Of a DNA stretch of 64,000 nucleotides, positions 61,898-64,000 are shown one piece after another; positions within the stretch are counted from its first letter, which is position 1; every line of letters begins with the position of its first letter. The translations under genes and the position numbers were made by a program. The stretch is from Agelaius tricolor (Eukaryota; Chordata; Aves; Passeriformes; Icteridae): NCBI GenBank assembly GCA_023055355.1, contig JALJCS010000001.1, positions 97,139,381 to 97,203,380 of the forward strand, in the 5' to 3' direction. The notes beneath the pieces were generated by a model. The model did not search any database. It was not told the DNA's origin and was given only the letters and a program-made list of their open reading frames with translations.

Positions 61898-63222
61898 TTC
61901 CTTCCTTCCTTCCTTCCTTCCTTCCTTCCTTCCTTCCTTCCTTCCTTCCTTCCTTCCTTCCTTCCTTCCTTCCTTCCTTCCTTCCTTCCTTCCGCCACTT
62001 CTGCCACTTCCACCACTTCCTTCCTTCCTTCCTTCCTTCCTTCCTTCCTTCCTTCCTTCCTTCCTTCCTTCCTTCCTTCCTTCCTTCCTTCCTTCCTTCC
62101 TTCCTTCCGCCCCTTCCTTCCGCCCCTTCCTTCCGCCCCTTCCTTCCGCCCCTTCCTTCCTTCCGCCCCTTCCTTCCTTCCGCCCCTTCCTTCCTTCCGC
62201 CCCTTCCTTCCTTCCTTCCTTCCGCCCCTTCCTTCCTTCCTTCCTTCCTTCCTTCCTTCCTTCCTTCCTTCCTTCCTTCCTTCCTTCCTTCCTTCCTTCC
62301 TTCCTTCCTTCCTTCCTTCCTTCCTTCCTTCCTTCCTTCCGCCACTTCTGCCACTTCCACCACTTCCTTCCTTCCTTCCTTCCTTCCTTCCTTCCTTCCT
62401 TCCTTCCTTCCTTCCTTCCTTCCTTCCTTCCTTCCTTCCTTCCTTCCGCCCCTTCCTTCCTTCCGCCCCTTCCTTCCTTCCGCCCCTTCCTTCCTTCCTT
62501 CCTTCCGCCCCTTCCTTCCTTCCTTCCTTCCTTCCTTCCTTCCTTCCTTCCTTCCTTCCTTCCTTCCTTCCGCCCCTTCCGCCCCTTCCGCCCCTTCCTT
62601 CCTTCCTTCCTTCCGCCCCTTCCTTCCGCCCCTTCCTTCCTTCCGCCCCTTCCTTCCTTCCGCCCCTTCCTTCCTTCCTTCCTTCCGCCCCTTCCTTCCT
62701 TCCTTCCTTCCGCCCCTTCCGCCACTTCCTTCCTTCCTTCCTTCCTTCCTTCCTTCCTTCCTTCCTTCCTTCCTTCCTTCCTTCCTTCCTTCCGCCCCTT
62801 CCGCCACTTCCGCCACTTCCGCCACTTCCGCCACTTCCTTCCGCCACTTCCTTCCTTCCGCCACTTCCTTCCGCCACTTCCTTCCGCCACTTCCTTCCTT
62901 CCGCCACTTCCTTCCTTCCTTCCGCCACTTCCTTCCTTCCTTCCGCCACTTCCTTCCACCACTTCCTTCCGCCACTTCCTTCCGCCACTTCCTTCCACCA
63001 CTTCCTTCCTTCCGCCACTTCCTTCCTTCCTTCCTTCCTTCCTTCCTTCCTTCCTTCCTTCCTTCCTTCCTTCCTTCCTTCCTTCCTTCCTTCCTTCTGC
63101 CACTTCCTTCCGCCACTTCCTTCCGCCACTTCCTTCCTTCCGCCACTTCCTTCCTTCCTTCCGCCACTTCCTTCCGCCACTTCCTTCCGCCACTTCCTTC
63201 CTTCCGCCACTTCCTTCCTTCC
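61898..63222. repeat. Satellite-like array of TTCC with GCCCC and GCCAC inserts (array 2)
   Basis: A 1325 bp array related to array 1. Long pure TTCC runs (for example 61898-61993, 62225-62340) alternate with TTCCGCCCC units (62109-62716) and, after 62717, TTCCGCCAC units. CpG-decay variants TTCTGCCAC and TTCCACCAC occur at 61994-62018, 62341-62365, 62956, 62995 and 63097. The spacing pattern 17-17-25 between GCCCC blocks recurs three times (starting at 62165, 62448 and 62628), showing internal block duplication. Tandem 9-mers appear at about 62797-62837, as at the start of array 1. Flanks are unrelated to those of array 1. All six frames are open over more than 400 codons, only because the units lack stops. 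Confidence 0.97.
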
Positions 63223-63597
63223 ATCCATCTGAGTAAAAGAGCTAATCAACTGCAGGTGGGGCTTTCGTGTTATTCTGTAAAGCCAATAGGATGATGCAGT
63301 ATTTTTTGCTACTCTCTAGAAGGTAACTTGCTAGAAATTGCAACCACATTAATGCATTTTTATGTCCTTCATTTTTAGTCACTGAGATTAAAAAAACAGC
63401 AAAGATGAGTAAATGTAGGAAGAGGATGCATTATAATCAATAAAAAGTAGTTTACAAAAATGTCTAATAATAATATATTTTCTGCTTCAGGTGTAATTTA
63501 TTAAAATTCATTCACTCTTTTGCTTGTTTCTTACTAGACTCTAATTATTTGAATTTCTAATTAATTAAACCTTTTGTAGACAGATAGGAGCAGCTTC
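63223..63597. other. Intergenic, no gene seen
   Basis: AT-rich unique sequence between array 2 and a CR1 fragment. Confidence 0.5.
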
Positions 63598-64000
63598 ACA
63601 TGCAAGTTCTCCTTTCCTCATGGGAAACTTCAACCACCCTGTGGTTGGGACCACAATATCTGTTGGAGGGACAACACAGCAGAGCATAAGCAATTCAGGA
63701 GGATCCTGGAACACATTAATGATAATTTCCTTCTCTGAATGGGAGAAGAGATAACAACGAGAGGTGCTAAGCTGGACCTTGTTCTCAACAAGAAGGAGAG
63801 GTTGGTGGGGAACGTGAATCTCAAAAGGGCAGCCTTGGCTGCAGTGACCATGAAATGGTGGAGTTTTAAAAAGCCTTAGGGCAGGGAGACATGTACAGCA
63901 CAAGCCTCTCACCCCGGACTTCTGGAGAGGACACTTTGCTCTTCAGGGGTCTGTTTAGTGCAGTGGTGTAGGATAGAGCCCTAGAGGGAGAAGGTGCCCA
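63598..64000 (+). mobile_element. CR1 LINE endonuclease-domain relic, continues past the window edge
   Basis: Plus strand encodes a decayed piece of the CR1 apurinic-type endonuclease: FLMGNFNHPV near 63614-63643, where the family has a Gly-Asp-Phe-Asn motif, so the conserved catalytic Asp is replaced by Asn. Then come parts resembling 'GGSWNTL', a segment like the '..LDLVLN..' and 'SDHEM' regions (GCAGTGACCATGAAATGGTGGAG at 63840-63862), and 'DFWRGHFALQGSV'. Stops and frame changes interrupt it. It runs into the right edge of the window, so its 3' extent is unknown. Confidence 0.82.

Noticed and set aside
61812..63294. Open frames of 450-480 codons through array 2 on both strands
   Set aside because: Same reason as array 1; a gene cannot be coding in all frames, and the repeat composition explains it fully.
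1..64000. miR-30a / miR-30c-2 precursors, which lie downstream of OGFRL1 on the opposite strand in human
   Set aside because: The reverse complement of the mature miR-30 5' end (GGATGTTTACA) was looked for on the plus strand and not found, so they must lie outside this window.

Overview
The window is vertebrate nuclear DNA and reads as a bird, most likely a songbird. It is AT-rich, almost free of protein-coding sequence, and contains chicken-repeat-1 (CR1) LINE fragments and avian-type endogenous retrovirus LTRs. No prokaryotic gene organisation, CRISPR array or operon is present. The species is inferred from repeat content, not shown directly.

Only one protein-coding gene is supported. The terminal coding exon of OGFRL1 (opioid growth factor receptor-like 1) lies at 109-868 on the plus strand. 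Upstream of it is the end of an intron, and downstream a long AT-rich 3' UTR with several AATAAA signals (first at 1449, last plausible at 6935). Everything after about 7 kb is the gene desert downstream of OGFRL1.

Layout: 1-108 intron end; 109-868 coding exon; 869 to about 1475 proximal 3' UTR, possibly extending to about 6960; 7620-7730 a 3 x 37 bp tandem repeat with CCAAT/ATTGG dyads; 14763-15540 a TTCC/TTCCGCCAC satellite-like array; 18900-26033 a repeat-rich cluster (CR1 relic, a truncated LTR and two solo ERVL-type LTRs in opposite orientations, both with intact target-site duplications); 28755-28880 another LTR tail; 29551-30270 and 37045-37604 CR1 3' ends; 45990-46680 a very old CR1 relic; 49976-50280 a 305 bp solo LTR with a 6 bp duplication; 54300-55625 a CR1 reverse-transcriptase relic; 56623-56826 a CR1 3' end; 57410-57612 a TA/TATG repeat; 59773-59987 a 5 x 43 bp minisatellite; 61898-63222 a second, larger and more diverged TTCC/GCCAC/GCCCC array; 63598-64000 a CR1 endonuclease fragment running off the window.

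The most unusual content is the pair of long GGAA-type arrays. On the minus strand they contain dozens of GGAAGTG words, which match the core recognised by ETS-family transcription factors. The first array keeps its CpGs. The second shows CpG-decay variants and internal block duplications, so the two differ in age or history. They are open in several reading frames only because the units lack stop codons, and they are not genes. No previously undescribed gene system could be demonstrated. The arrays and the repeat-free stretch around 47.3-48.0 kb are the best candidates for further study.
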